From contig NC_053040.3 in assembly GCF_002575655.3 (NCBI RefSeq), forward strand, positions 154,071,148 through 154,135,147: a stretch of 64,000 bases of DNA. Direction: 5' to 3'. The notes under the pieces are model-generated. The model saw only the letters and a list, made by a program, of their open reading frames with translations. It had not been told where the DNA came from and ran no database searches. This document shows positions 10,985 through 22,226 of the stretch, piece after piece (positions within the stretch are counted from its first letter, which is position 1; each line of letters begins with the position of its first letter). The DNA comes from Aegilops tauschii subsp. strangulata (Eukaryota; Streptophyta; Magnoliopsida; Poales; Poaceae). The position numbers and the translations under genes were made by a program.

Positions 10985-11710
10985 ATGGCGGACTCAAGGA
11001 ACAAGTTTGCACAACTGGATGAAGACACACCCTTTGGACGGCACTTGAAGGAAGTCACTAGGTACCTGAACATCAGAATACCAAGCTTCACCGGGACCTA
11101 CACCGTCACTTTACCAGAAGAGGAGCATTGGATGATTCGAGTTCAAGTTCCAGGAAGGACGTTCACGCCAGTTACTGAGCCCATAGAGTTTTCCTTTGAT
11201 GCACCAACCTGGAGTCTAGGTAAGAGCATGGCAGCCCACATCGCCATGGGACGCATTGGCGAAGTTTATCACAAGGATCTTAAGGACACCATCTATCAGA
11301 TATGTGGGCACCGAGATGAGCAATGGGAGATGATCAGCACCAGGAGGGACAGGTCCATTGCAGCTTTCATCCAGTTAAATCAGCACATTCGTCGCCAGGA
11401 GAACCAGATGTGCGCAAGCATGATAGATTTGAAGAAGGTGATGACCAGGAACATGGAGCTAGAGGAGGAACTCAAGTCTACACGCGATGGATATGAGGAG
11501 GAAATCGCCATACTTGTGGAGAAGAACGACGACTTGACAAGGAAACTAGGAGTATTCATGGGAGACCCCGCGCCAGGAGGAGATGATGACCATCCCGAGG
11601 ACTACATCATCATCAACGACACCGACTCCGACCCCGACGATAGTGATGATGATTATGAAGACGAAGCTGGAGCAGATATCATGGAGTCTTCCACCGATCA
11701 AAATTTCTAG
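10985..11710 (+). CDS. Intact extra ORF before gag (orf0-like), 241 aa
   Basis: An uninterrupted frame starts 92 bases after the primer site. Residues 1-100 form a mixed domain I do not recognise. Residues about 135-190 are heptad-rich and charged (RNMELEEELKS, EEEIAILVEKNDDL), consistent with a coiled coil. The C-terminus (about 196-232) is strongly acidic (DTDSDPDDSDDDYEDE). An additional ORF between the 5' LTR and gag, orf0, is reported for the rice chromoviruses RIRE3 and RIRE8, and the placement matches. Function is unknown. It is intact although the following gag-pol carries many stops. Confidence 0.6.
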   Translation: MADSRNKFAQLDEDTPFGRHLKEVTRYLNIRIPSFTGTYTVTLPEEEHWMIRVQVPGRTFTPVTEPIEFSFDAPTWSLGKSMAAHIAMGRIGEVYHKDLKDTIYQICGHRDEQWEMISTRRDRSIAAFIQLNQHIRRQENQMCASMIDLKKVMTRNMELEEELKSTRDGYEEEIAILVEKNDDLTRKLGVFMGDPAPGGDDDHPEDYIIINDTDSDPDDSDDDYEDEAGADIMESSTDQNF

Positions 11711-11912
11711 ATGACCACCATATGATTAGTAGTATTCCCCCATGTATATAGTAGTAGTCCAAGCACTTTTGTAACGATAGTTCTAGACCGATTGTATGCC
11801 CTTGCTTGAATTGATTTGGTGTGATATGATTGTGATTGTCTCATGTGCATATGGGTAGTGTTTTCTTACTAGACCTCATTCTATTCTAATCTCTCCCCTC
11901 TAAACCCATCAG

Positions 11913-14900
11913 ATGCCTCCGAGACATGACACCGGATTTGTCTTCTCACCGGAGATCACTCAGTTGATCCAGCAGCAGAATGCCTTGATGCAAATATTAG
12001 TCCAGAACCAAGGAAACAACAACAACAACCCACCGCCACCACCCCCAGTTGACAACTTAGCCCGTTTTCTGAGGTTGCAGCCGCCGGTGTTTTCCAGTAG
12101 CACCGAGCCAATAGTTGCTGATGACTGGCTAGGCAGGATTGGAAGGGAGTTGACCACCGCAGGTTGCACAAATGCTGAGAAGGTGCGTTTTGCCGCACAT
12201 CAATTGGATGGACCCGCAGCCTCATGGTGGGATAATTACACCGCCACTTTCCCTATAGCCAATATCACTTGGGATCAGTTTCAGCAAGCATTCCGCACTG
12301 CACATGTCTCAACTAGAGCTATGAATATGAAGAAGCATGAGTTTCGCAACTTGCGCCAGGGAAACCGTACTGTGGGGCAGTACGTGGATGAGTTCAGTAA
12401 GTTAGCTCGCTATGCCCCGGATGATGTGTCCACCGATGCCGCGAAGCAGGAGAAGTTTATGGAAGGGTTGAATGATGAGATGAGTATGCAGTGGATGGTG
12501 GCAACATTTGCAAACTACCAGGAGCTGGTAGACAGGGCTCTTATGATTGAAGGGAAGCAGCAGCATATTGTGAGCCGCAAAAGGAAGTATGGACAAGGGA
12601 AGTACAATTCAGGAGCGCAACAGAAGCCTCGTTTTACCCCGAACTCGGGAGGATATAACCATAACCATGGAGGCCATAACCACAATGGAGGAAGTTCACA
12701 TAACCATAGTGGCCCCAAGAATGGAAACGGGAATGGAGCGGGCAGCAATCAGAACCGCCCTAACCCAGCCACACCCGCCAAGAAGGATCAAAGTCACATT
12801 ACTTGTTTCAAGTGCGGGAAGACTGGACACTACGCCAATGAGTGCTCTGAACCAAATAATGGAAATGGCAATGGAAGCTCTGGGAAGAAGCCCAGCCCTT
12901 TCAACATGGGACAAGTGAACCACGTGAACGTGGAGGAGGTTGAAGAGCAGCCAGATGCAGTTATCGGTAAGTTTTTGGTTGAGTCATTTACTGCAATTGT
13001 TCTTTTTGATACTGGTGCATCACATTCATACATTTCAAGGGGATTTGTGGATAAGTATAAGTTGCCCACCAAAGTTCTTAGAACACCTATGTTAGTAAGC
13101 TCGCTAGGAGCCTAGTATATGGCAAGCCAATGATGTTTTCAGATGCCATTGACCATAGGTAGGCATGTTTTCCCCTCAGACTTAATAATTTTGGAGTCAC
13201 AAGGACTGGATGTGATACTGGGAATGGATTGGCTATCGATGTATGGGGGAAACATCGATTGCGCCAGTAAGTCAATTCTGCTCACCACACCGGAGGGAAA
13301 AAGAATCAAGTATGTATCCAGGCATGCGCCAAGGAGAACCCAAGTAAATTCCCTCTTAGGAGTTGTTCAGGAGGAAGTACCGGTTGTGAAGGATTACCCG
13401 GATGTATTTCCAGAGGAATTACCAGGCATGCCGCCGGACCGAGACATTGAGTTTTTGATAGAGTTGTTGCCAGGCACCGGACCGATATCGAAGTGACCAT
13501 ACCGGATGCCCACAAATGATCTGGAAGAGATCAAGAAGCAGATTAAGAAGTTATTGGAGAAAGGTTACATTCGATGAAGTTCGTCACCATGGGGAGCCCC
13601 AGTGCTCTTGGTGGAGAAGAAGGATGGATCATTAAGAATGGTTGTTGATTATCGTGCGCTGAATGAAGTGACGATCAAGAACAAGTACCCACTACCGATG
13701 ATCAATGACTTGTTTGACCAGCTGCAAGGAGCTAAAGTATTCTCCAAGATCGATCTACGATCAGGATACCACCAGCTGAAGATCCGAGAACAGGATATAC
13801 CTAAGATGGCTTTCACCACAAGGTACGGGCTATATGAATACATGGTTATGTCATTTGGATTGACTAATGCCCTTGCCTATTTCATGAGTATGATGAATAA
13901 GGTGTTCATGGAGTTCTTGGATAAGTTTGTTGTGGTGTTCATTGATGATATTTTGGTGTACTCGAAGAATGAAGAGGAACACAAGGAGCATTTGCGATTA
14001 GTTCTCGAGAAGCTCAGGGAACATCAGTTATATGCCAAGTTCAGCAAATGTGAGTTTTGGTTGAAGGAAGTTGGATTTCTTGTACATGTTATATCAGGAG
14101 AAGGTATATCAGTGGATCCTACCAAGGTTCAGTCAGTCACTGAGTGGTTGGCACCCACCTCACTTGGAGAGATCCGCAGTTTCCTTGGACTCGCGGGATA
14201 CTATCGAAGGTTCAATGAGAATTTCTCCAAGATTGCAAAACCAATGACGGAGTTGTTGAAAAAGGACACCAAGTTCAAATGGAGTGAAGAATGTGAGGCA
14301 AGTTTTCAGGAGCTGAAGAAACGTTTGGTTATAGCCCCAGTGCTGATTCTGCCGGATATACGCAAGGATTTCCAAGTGTATTGCGACGCTTCTCACTTAG
14401 GACTTGGAGGTGTACTTATGCAAGACGGAAGAGTTGTCTCATATGCCTCACGTCAGCTTCAACCGCATGAGTTGAATTATGCCACGCATGATTTGGAGTT
14501 AGCAGCCGTAGTGCATGCACTCAAGACCCGGAGGCATTTTCTTATTGGAAACCGTTGTGATGTGTACACGGATCATAAGAGTTTGAAGTACATTTTCACG
14601 CAGAAGGAGCTAAATCTCAGGCAAAGGAGATGGTTGGAGCTTATAAAAGATTACTATATGAAGTTGCACTACCATCCAGGCAAGGCCAATGTCGTAGCCG
14701 ACGCTTTGAGCCAGAAGAGTTATGCCAATACCCTCGTGAGCGGAGGATTACCAAAGGAATTAGCAGAAGATCTCCGGGAGCTTTGTTTGGAGATAGTTCC
14801 TCGAGGTTTTGTTGAGGCATTGGAAGTTTAGTCAAAATTATTGTGAAAGATTCAAGAAGCACAAAAGGATGATAAGGAAATTGCTAAGATAAAGGAGAAG

Positions 14901-15792
14901 ATGAGTAAAGGAAAGGCCAAAGGTTTTCGTGAGGATGAGCACGACACCTTGTGGTTTGAGGACCGTGTTTATGTGCCCAATAATGCAGAGATCAAGAAGT
15001 TGATACTACAGGAAGCACATGACTCGCCATACTCGATACACCCCGGAAACACCAAGATGTATTTGGATTTGAAGGAACATTTCTGGTGGACTGGTATGAA
15101 GAAGGATATTGCCGAGTATGTAGCCATATGTGATGTATGTCAGAGAGTGAAAGCATAACATCAGAAACCAGCAGGATTACTGTAGCCTATGCCGATACCC
15201 GAATGGAAGTGGGATAAGCTTGGCATGGATTTTATCACCGGATTACCCAGGACCCGATCGGGATATGATTCTATTTGGGTAGTAGTGGATCGTTTGACCA
15301 AAGTGGCCCACTTTATCCTAGTAAAGACCACCTATACCAGTGCGAAGTTGGCCAAGATATATATGGCCAGGATCGTATGTCTGCACGGAGTACCAAGGAC
15401 CATCGTATCAGATAGAGGAACACAGTTTACTTCAAAGTTTGGCACCAGCTGCACCAGACTTTGGGTACCAGGCTAGAGTTCAGTACAACTTTTCATCCGC
15501 AGACAGATGGACAGACCGAGAGAGTCAATCAGATTCTGGAGGACATGTTGAGAGCTTGTGCACTAGATTATGGATCTAGTTGGGATGACAATTTGCCTTA
15601 CGGGGAGTTCTCATAAAACAACAGCTACCAGGCCAGTTTGAAGATGACACCTTTCGAAGCCCCGTATGAAAGGAGGTGCAGAACACCGTTGATGTGGGAT
15701 GAAGTTGGAGACCGTCAGTTGTTTGGGCTGGATTTGATCAAAGAGTCCGAAGAGAAGGTTAAGCTGATTCGAGATAGACTGAAGGTAGCTCT
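11913..15792 (+). pseudogene. Decayed chromovirus gag-pol
   Basis: One reading frame from ATG 11913 holds gag (WWDNY and LRQGNRTVGQYVDEF region), a CCHC knuckle (CFKCGKTGHYANEC, near 12806), aspartic protease (LFDTGASHSYIS, near 13000), RT ([11 protein letters not shown] near 13632 and [11 protein letters not shown] near 13940), RNase H ([13 protein letters not shown], near 14380), the integrase zinc finger (to 15158) and the integrase core (MDFITGLP near 15225, SDRGTQF near 15410). In-frame stops lie at 13113, 13494, 13575, 14829, 15156 and 15183; a frameshift occurs near 15440 and another stop near 15614. The chromodomain end is missing because an Angela-type LTR begins at 15793. Confidence 0.88.
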
Positions 15793-16702
15793 TGTTGGGG
15801 AACATAGTAATTTCAAAAAAATTCCTATGCACACGCAAGATCATGGTGATGCATAGCAATGAGAGGGGAGAGTGTTGTCCATGTACCCCCGTAGACCGAA
15901 AGCGGAAGCGTTATGACAACGCGGTTAATGTAGTCGTACGTCTTCACGATCCGACCGATCCAAGTACCGAACGCACGGCACCTCCGAGTTCAGCACACGT
16001 TTAGCTCGATGACGTCCCACGAACTCACGATCCAGCAGAGCTTCGAGGGAGAGTTCCGTCAGCACGACAGCGTGATGACGGTGATGATGATGCTACCGAC
16101 GCAGAGCTTTGCCTAAGCACCGCTACGATATGACCGAGGTGGATTATGGTAGAGGGGGGCACCGCACACGGCTTGGAACAATCAACTTGTGTGTTCTAGG
16201 GTGCCCCCTGCCCCCGTATATAAAGGAGTAAGGGGGAGGCCGGCCGGCCCTTGCAGGGCGCGCCAGGAGGAGGAGTCCTCCTGCTAGTAGGAATAGGACT
16301 CCCCTTTCCTACTCCTACTAGGAGGAGGAAAGGAAGGAGGAGAGGAAGAAAGAAGGAGAGGGAGGAAAGGAGGAAAGGGGGCCCGGCCCCCTAGTCCAAT
16401 TCGGTTTGGGCTAGGGGGCTGCGCGCCCTGCCTCCTCTCTTCCACCACTTGGCCCATGAGGCCCAATACTTTTTCCCCGTATTCCCGTAACTCCCCGGTA
16501 CCCCGAAAAAATACCCGAATCACTCGGAACCTTTCCGATGTCCGAATATAGTCGTCCAATATATCGATCTTTACGTCTCGACCATTTCGAGACTCCTTGT
16601 CATGTCGCCGATCTCATCCGGGACTCCGAACTACCTTCGGTACATCAAATCACATAAACTCATAATACAAATCGTCACCGAACGTTAAGCGTGCGGACCC
16701 TA
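15793..16702 (-). mobile_element. Angela-type (BARE1/WIS/Angela) Copia LTR, partial
   Basis: It starts TGTTGGGGAACATAGTAATT and runs in parallel with the complete solo LTR at 53902 over about 900 bases, including the AACGCGGTTRATGTAGTCGT word and the GTGCGGACCCTA word. On the + strand this is the reverse complement of the LTR, so the element's sense is -. It stops where the CACTA terminus begins at 16703. Its remaining part, which should start CGGGTTCGAG, is not found again outside the other LTR. Confidence 0.8.
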
Positions 16703-17400
16703 CACTACAAAAAAATACACTTCCGTGATGATACGTGTTTGTCACAGTAGGTCGCATTTTTTTGTCATGCATGTACATCCATGACAATTTTATGACAGAA
16801 TCAAGATAGTCATACCTGTGCTATCGTAGAAGTGTTCCATGACATTACCAAAATTATCATCACGTAAGTGTCCACTTCCATGACGATAAATCGCGCGTCA
16901 CAGAAGTGCTTTCGTCAAGGGTGAACGACACGTGGCATCCACCGTAACGGAACACTGTTAAGCTATCGGGTCCGGTTTTGGATCCGATAACCCGTTAATA
17001 GCCCCGACCAATGGGGATTTTCCACGTGTAAAATCATCATTAGCTGGAGGAAACACGTGTCAGCTCACTGTTGGGACAGATGTCATCCACTCATTGGACA
17101 CAAAGCAACTATGATATGTCGACACGTGGCATGGCCCAACAGAGGCCCATTCCTATGAAAAGGCCGGCCCGTTTGACTTGGTCAAAAGGTGGCGGCCCGG
17201 CCCACGGCAAGCCTGTTAACGGCCTGTTCGCATATAGCCCATTTACATCCCGCTAACCCAGGGTCCGTTTACGGCCTAACCGAATTAGGCCCAATAGCGT
17301 CATCTGGGCCGTCCAATATAATTCCAGCCTATTTTAACTTCCGGCCCATGAATGGCCCATGACGTCTTTCGGCCCATATGAGGCCCTTGTTACTCTCGGC

Positions 17401-17520
17401 CCATTAACGGCCCGTGGTAAAACTGGCCCGTAATGAACAGTGTATCACTTTATACCCATTAACGACCCGTGGTGAAACTGGCCCGTAATGAACGGTGTAT
17501 CACTTTATACCCATTAATGG
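17401..17520 (+). repeat. 55-bp tandem repeat in the CACTA subterminal region
   Basis: Units begin at 17401, 17456 and (start only) 17511, each opening CCATTAA; the first two differ at only a few bases. They carry GGCCCG words, so they multiply candidate transposase-binding sites. Confidence 0.85.
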
Positions 17521-17875
17521 CCCATTATTCAGTTGGGCCGTTTCCTGCGCATGTTATCTTTCGGCCTTCTCGGGGCCCATTTATTTTTGGGCTCATTTCC
17601 ACATTCGTTTACTTACGGCCCGTTACTGTCATTTCCTGCTTGTGGGCCAAATTCAGCCCGTGGTTACAGTCGGCCCGTTTGTGGCCCATTAATATTTTGG
17701 GCCGTTTTGATAGCGTCATCAAAATATGGCCGATTAACGACGGCCCGTTATGGTCGGCCCATGAACGAACGATTTCAACTCTAGCCCATTTACGGCCATA
17801 ATGTGGTCTGTTATTGGCCCATGTTTGGCCAACCGATCATAAACCCGTAGAAGGCCGATCGATGATATGGCCTAT

Positions 17876-17983
17876 AGAAGGCCCATTGTGTCTACGGCCC
17901 GTATAAGGCCCATTGTTTCTATGCCACGTAGAAGGCCCATTGTTTCTACGGCCCTTAGAAGGCCCATTGTTTCTACGGTCCGT
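17876..17983 (+). repeat. Four 27-bp tandem units at the array insertion point
   Basis: Units start at 17876, 17903, 17930 and 17957, each near AGAAGGCCCATTGTTTCTAC. A degenerate fifth unit starts with the last base of the target duplication and continues at 51623 (GGAGGCCGATG), so the two flanks of the array were contiguous. Confidence 0.85.
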
Positions 17984-17984
17984 A
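17980..17984 (+). repeat. Left target-site duplication CCGTA
   Basis: CCGTA precedes the TGTAACGCC terminus at 17985 and is repeated exactly at 51618-51622. Confidence 0.9.
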
Positions 17985-20900
17985 TGTAACGCCCACGATG
18001 CAGCTATATCTCCCACGTGTCGAGGCACGACTTAGAGGCATAACCGCATAGTGGTTTTGTCGCAAGAAGGATCATCTTCACACAATCCCATGTAATGAAC
18101 AAGAATGGGATAAAGAGTTGGCTTACAATCGCCACTTCACACAATACATAAATAAATATCATCCATCATCCAAAATACAATCATATAGACCGACTACGGT
18201 CAAAATCCAGATGAAAATAAGACAACCCCAAATGCTAGATCCCCGATCGTCCCAACTGGGCTCCACTACTGATCATCAGGAAAAGACACATAATAACGAC
18301 CACGTTCCTCGTCGAACTCCCACTTGAGATCGACGCCATCATCTGCACTGGCATCGTCGGCACCTGCAACTGTTTTGGAAGTATCTGTGAGTCACGGGGA
18401 CTCAGCAATCTCACACCCACGAGATCAAGACTATTTAAGCTTATAGGACAAGGAGGTGCAAAGAGGTGGAGCTGCAGCGGCAAAAGCATGTATGGTGGCT
18501 AACTTACACAAATGAGAGCGAGAAGAGAAGCAATGGAACGGACGTCATCTAGCAATGACCAAGAAGAGGTCCTGAACACCTACTTACGTCATACATAACA
18601 CAGACCGTGTTCACTTCCCGGACTCCGCCGAGAAGAGACCATCACGGCTACACACGCACTTGGTGTATTTTAATTGGGTCAAGTGACAAGTTATCTACAA
18701 CCGGACATTAACAAATTCCCATCTGCCTCATAACCGCGGGCACGGCTTTCGAAAGATAATACCCTGCAGGGGTGTCCCAACTTAGCCCATCATAAGCTCT
18801 CACGGTCAACGAAGGATAAACCTTCTCCCGGAAAGACCCGATCAGTCTCGGAATCCCGGTTTACAAGACATCTCGACAATGGTAAAACAAGACCAGCAAA
18901 GCCGCCCGAATGTGCCGACAAATCCCGATAGGAGCTGCACATATCTCGTTCTCAGGGCACACCGGATGAACACTACGTACAGCTAAAACCAATCCTCGAG
19001 TTTCCCCAAGGTGGCGCTGCAAGTGGCTCTAGTTTGGACCAGCACTCAGAGGAACACTGGCCCGGGGGTTTAAAATAAAGATGACCCTCGGGCTCTAGAA
19101 AACTCGGGGGAAAAAGGTATAGGTCGCAAATGGTAAAACCAAGGTTGGGCCTTGCTGGAGGAGTTTTATTCAAGGCGAACTGTCAAGGGGGTCCCATAAA
19201 TCACCCGACCGCGTAAGAAACGCAAACTCAAGGAACATAATCCCGGTATAACAGTAACTAGGGCGGCAAGAGTGGAACAAAACACCAGGCATAAGGCCGA
19301 GCCTTCCACCCTTTACCAAAATATATAGATGCATTATTTAGATAAGATATATTGTGATATCCCAACATATCCATGTTCCAACATGGAACAAACTTCAACT
19401 TCACCTACAACTAGCAACGCTATAAGAGGGGCTGAGCAAAAGCGGAAATATAGCCAAACAACAGTTTGCTAGGAAAGGATGGTTAGGGCTGACATGGCTG
19501 AAATAGGAGACATGATATACCAAGTGATAGGTAGCGAGCATGGCAATAGAGCGAACAACTAGCATAGCAAAGATAGAAGTGATTTCGAGGGGTGGTCATC
19601 TTGCCTGCAAGATTCTCAGAGTTGTCGAAAGCTTGATCCTCGTAAGCGTACTCGACAGGTTCCTCGTTCACGAACTCGTCTCCCGGCTCTACCCAAGACA
19701 AGAACACAAACAAACGGAACCACAATCAACAACGAGAAATGCACAAGCAACATGATGCAAGACATGTATGATATGCAAGATATGATATGCGATGCATATG
19801 CGTGCTCCAGAAGGAAAATGATGAACATGGCAGTAACTTGGTAAACCAAGCATGCCACTGGAAATATGAGATGATTTCGGTCGAAATCGATATAAAGATC
19901 ACCGGAATCGGATGCACGGTTTGCAAATGGCAAGCAAAACAAGAATGACACTAATCTGCGATATACAGCAAGATAGCACTTAAAATACAACAAGCAATAA
20001 TGCTACAGCACCCCAACATAGCAACAAAGCACATGGCAGTAATCTACAGGAGATGCTTGACAAAATATGAACACTGAGCTACGGCTAGTTCACAACATAT
20101 CAAGCTCAAACAAGCATGGCAAAAGTGCAAAAGATTACAGGTTCACAGACTTGGTGAAAAACTGGACATGGCAGAAATCAGCATCAGGTAGCAATGTTCA
20201 GAGCACGAAATCAACATGCTACAGGAACTTAACATAGGAAAACAAGGCATGGTAGTGTTCTACTAAATGCACATGACAAAAATCCCTTACTGACCATAAG
20301 CCAAAAAGGACCAGAAGAAATGATGGCAAGCATGTAAACATAGCAAGTTTCGTTATCAGGTTTCAGACTTAGCAGAAAACAGAGCATGGCAGAAATATTA
20401 ATATGTAGGCCTCTTTGTGAGCTTGATGCACTCACTACAGAGCAATGCACGACAAACCAAGCATACCTACAGCAAGATGGCATGTTTATGAAGCTATCCA
20501 TGGCAAGAACAATTACATAGCATGTATGGATCAACTACAATAAGCTTGGCAAAAATGCATGTCATGTTAAGAATCTGCCAAAAATATTTTATAGAAAAAG
20601 TAGAGCAAGATTGAGTCATGCTATGGTACTCTAAAATTGCAAACAATTGCAGGACTGGATCAATTACAACTATATCTACAAAACATCCTTACTGAACATC
20701 TCCAAAATATGCATGGATCTCTCTGTAGCATCAAGTTTACATGGCAACAAAATTACAGCAGACAAAGACTTAGAGAAATCACTAAGTCCCTAAAAACAGA
20801 AATATTACGGGACCTACTTTGCATGCTTGTGCTAGTCACCACAGAGATCACAAAAATACATGGACTATACCACTGGAAAGATGGCATGGCATACTTCAAA

Positions 20901-21206
20901 ACACATGTAGAGCTCATGCTCAAAAGATGCACAGATTAAATGATACAAAAATGACAAATCTCCAAGTTCTGATAAGAACCAGAGATTAACAGCAACTAGC
21001 CCTCTTCCAACGAAGATTTGGGAATCAAGATGACCTGTAATGAAAATGGTGCAATTGAACAAAATGAAGAGCATCACGAGGCGAACAATTTGACATATTG
21101 TACACGCGAATCGGAGCTACATGCACAAAGTTATCGCATCCGGAACAGAGCAAGATACTGAGAAAAACTAAGACTTAGAAGAATTAGAGGTCGCGAGAAA
21201 GTCAAC

Positions 21207-21224
21207 GGGGGGGGGGGGGGGGGG
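21207..21224 (+). repeat. Poly-G tract (18 bases) in LTR1
   Basis: 18 consecutive G. The same site has 18 G in LTR2 (31045-31062), 19 in LTR3 (40874-40892) and 12 in LTR4 (50706-50717). Confidence 0.9.
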
Positions 21225-21645
21225 CTCTACCAGATCGGATCGAAGGTCGCCCGAGCTCCTCGAGCCCGAGCTCGTCGGCGGTGAGGCAGGGCCGGCGGGG
21301 CCCGGCGCGGCGAGGGCGCTGGCGGCGGAGGAGGGAGCCGGAGGCGGCGGTCGCCGGCGGGGGCGGCGGGGCCGGCGGAGGCGGCGGCGGCCGGTGGCGA
21401 CGGACGGTGGCGGTGGCGGCGGGGAGGCGCCGGCGGGTCGGCGGGGCGGCGTGGGGCGGGGCCGGCGGCGGTGCGCGGCGGCGCGGGCACAGGAGGAGGC
21501 GGCGGCGGGCTCGGGCGGGCCCACTGTGGGCTTCGCGGGCCGGCGGCGGGGCGGTTGGACGTTGTCCGGCGCGGACGGACGCGTCCGGCGGCGCGGAGGG
21601 AGAGGGTTACGGTTTCGTCTGAGATTTCGTTTTTCGGGATGCCCA

Positions 21646-21657
21646 CTTATAAATAGG
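21646..21657 (-). promoter_or_regulatory. Candidate LTR TATA box (same site in all four LTRs)
   Basis: CTTATAAATAGG on the + strand, so CCTATTTATAAG on the coding - strand, precedes the GC-rich leader. Equivalent sites are 31475-31486, 41314-41325 and 51074-51085. On the + strand the word also reads as a consensus TATAAATA, so the direction is ambiguous from the motif alone. Confidence 0.45.
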
Positions 21658-22190
21658 TAGAGGGAGCTAGGAGACTCCAAATGAGGTGCGGTTTTCGCCC
21701 ACACGATCGTGATCGAACGACCTAGAGCATGGAAGAGAGTTTGGTGGGTTTTGGGCTGGTTTTGGAGGGGTTTTTTGCTGGACACTCAAATGGACTTTGC
21801 GGATGCCCGGTTAACCGTTGGAGTAACAAACGACCTCCGAATGGAACGAAACTTGACCGGTAGTCTCCGGGTGGTATATTAAGGACACTTGACAAGCCTC
21901 GGTCCATTCCGAGAAAGTTTGACACACGCACACGAAAGAAAACAGGAGGGGTGCACCGGAGGAGATAGGAGCGCCGGATTGGAAAACGGACAATGGGGAA
22001 AATGCTCGGATGCATGAGACGAACACGTATGCGAATGCAATGCGCATGATGACATGATATGAAAATGCATGACATGACAAAATACAAAACGAAAGACAAA
22101 ACCCGACAACGGAGGGAAAAACATATCACATAGCCGGAAATGGCAAGAGTCGGAGTTACAAATATGGCAAGTTACATGCGGGGTGTTACA

Positions 22191-22203
22191 ACACTCCACC
22201 ACT
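22191..22203 (-). other. Polypurine-tract-like site of copy 1
   Basis: The - strand reads GTGGTGGAGTGT immediately before the LTR terminus TGTAACACCCC. This is the expected place of the plus-strand primer. The same sequence stands at 32020-32032 and 41859-41871. Confidence 0.6.
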
Positions 22204-22226
22204 ACGAGAGGATCTCGTCCCGAGAT

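Larger units (their letters stand above)
16700..17984 (+). mobile_element. CACTA transposon left end with subterminal repeats
   Basis: CACTACAAAAAAATAC at 16703 is a classic CACTA terminal inverted repeat, preceded by CTA, a possible 3-bp target duplication. The first 250 bases match my memory of an abundant wheat CACTA family (TTCCGTGATGATACGTG, TGTCACAGTAGG). From about 17130 the sequence is packed with GGCCCATT and GGCCCGTT words in both orientations, as expected of CACTA subterminal transposase-binding regions. The element is cut at 17984 by the chromovirus array and resumes at 51618. The matching right terminus is not in the window. Confidence 0.85.
17985..22190 (-). mobile_element. LTR1 (left outer LTR)
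   Basis: Intact TG...CA ends. LTR1 has its own bases at a few sites, for example GATGCAG at 17997, GGATCATC near 18069 and ATATACCAAG near 19515, where LTR2, LTR3 and LTR4 agree with one another. Internally it holds a CATGGCA-rich AT stretch (about 19700-20950), an 18-base G tract at 21207 and a very GC-rich block (21250-21600). Short frames in it show no domains. Confidence 0.9.

Noticed and set aside
17876..17983. CRISPR-like array
   Set aside because: Units are contiguous with no spacers; it is a CACTA subterminal tandem repeat in a plant genome.
21168..21785. Pro/Arg/Ala-rich frames in the GC block of each LTR
   Set aside because: Low-complexity translation of GCC/GGC-rich LTR sequence on both strands; their length changes with LTR indels.
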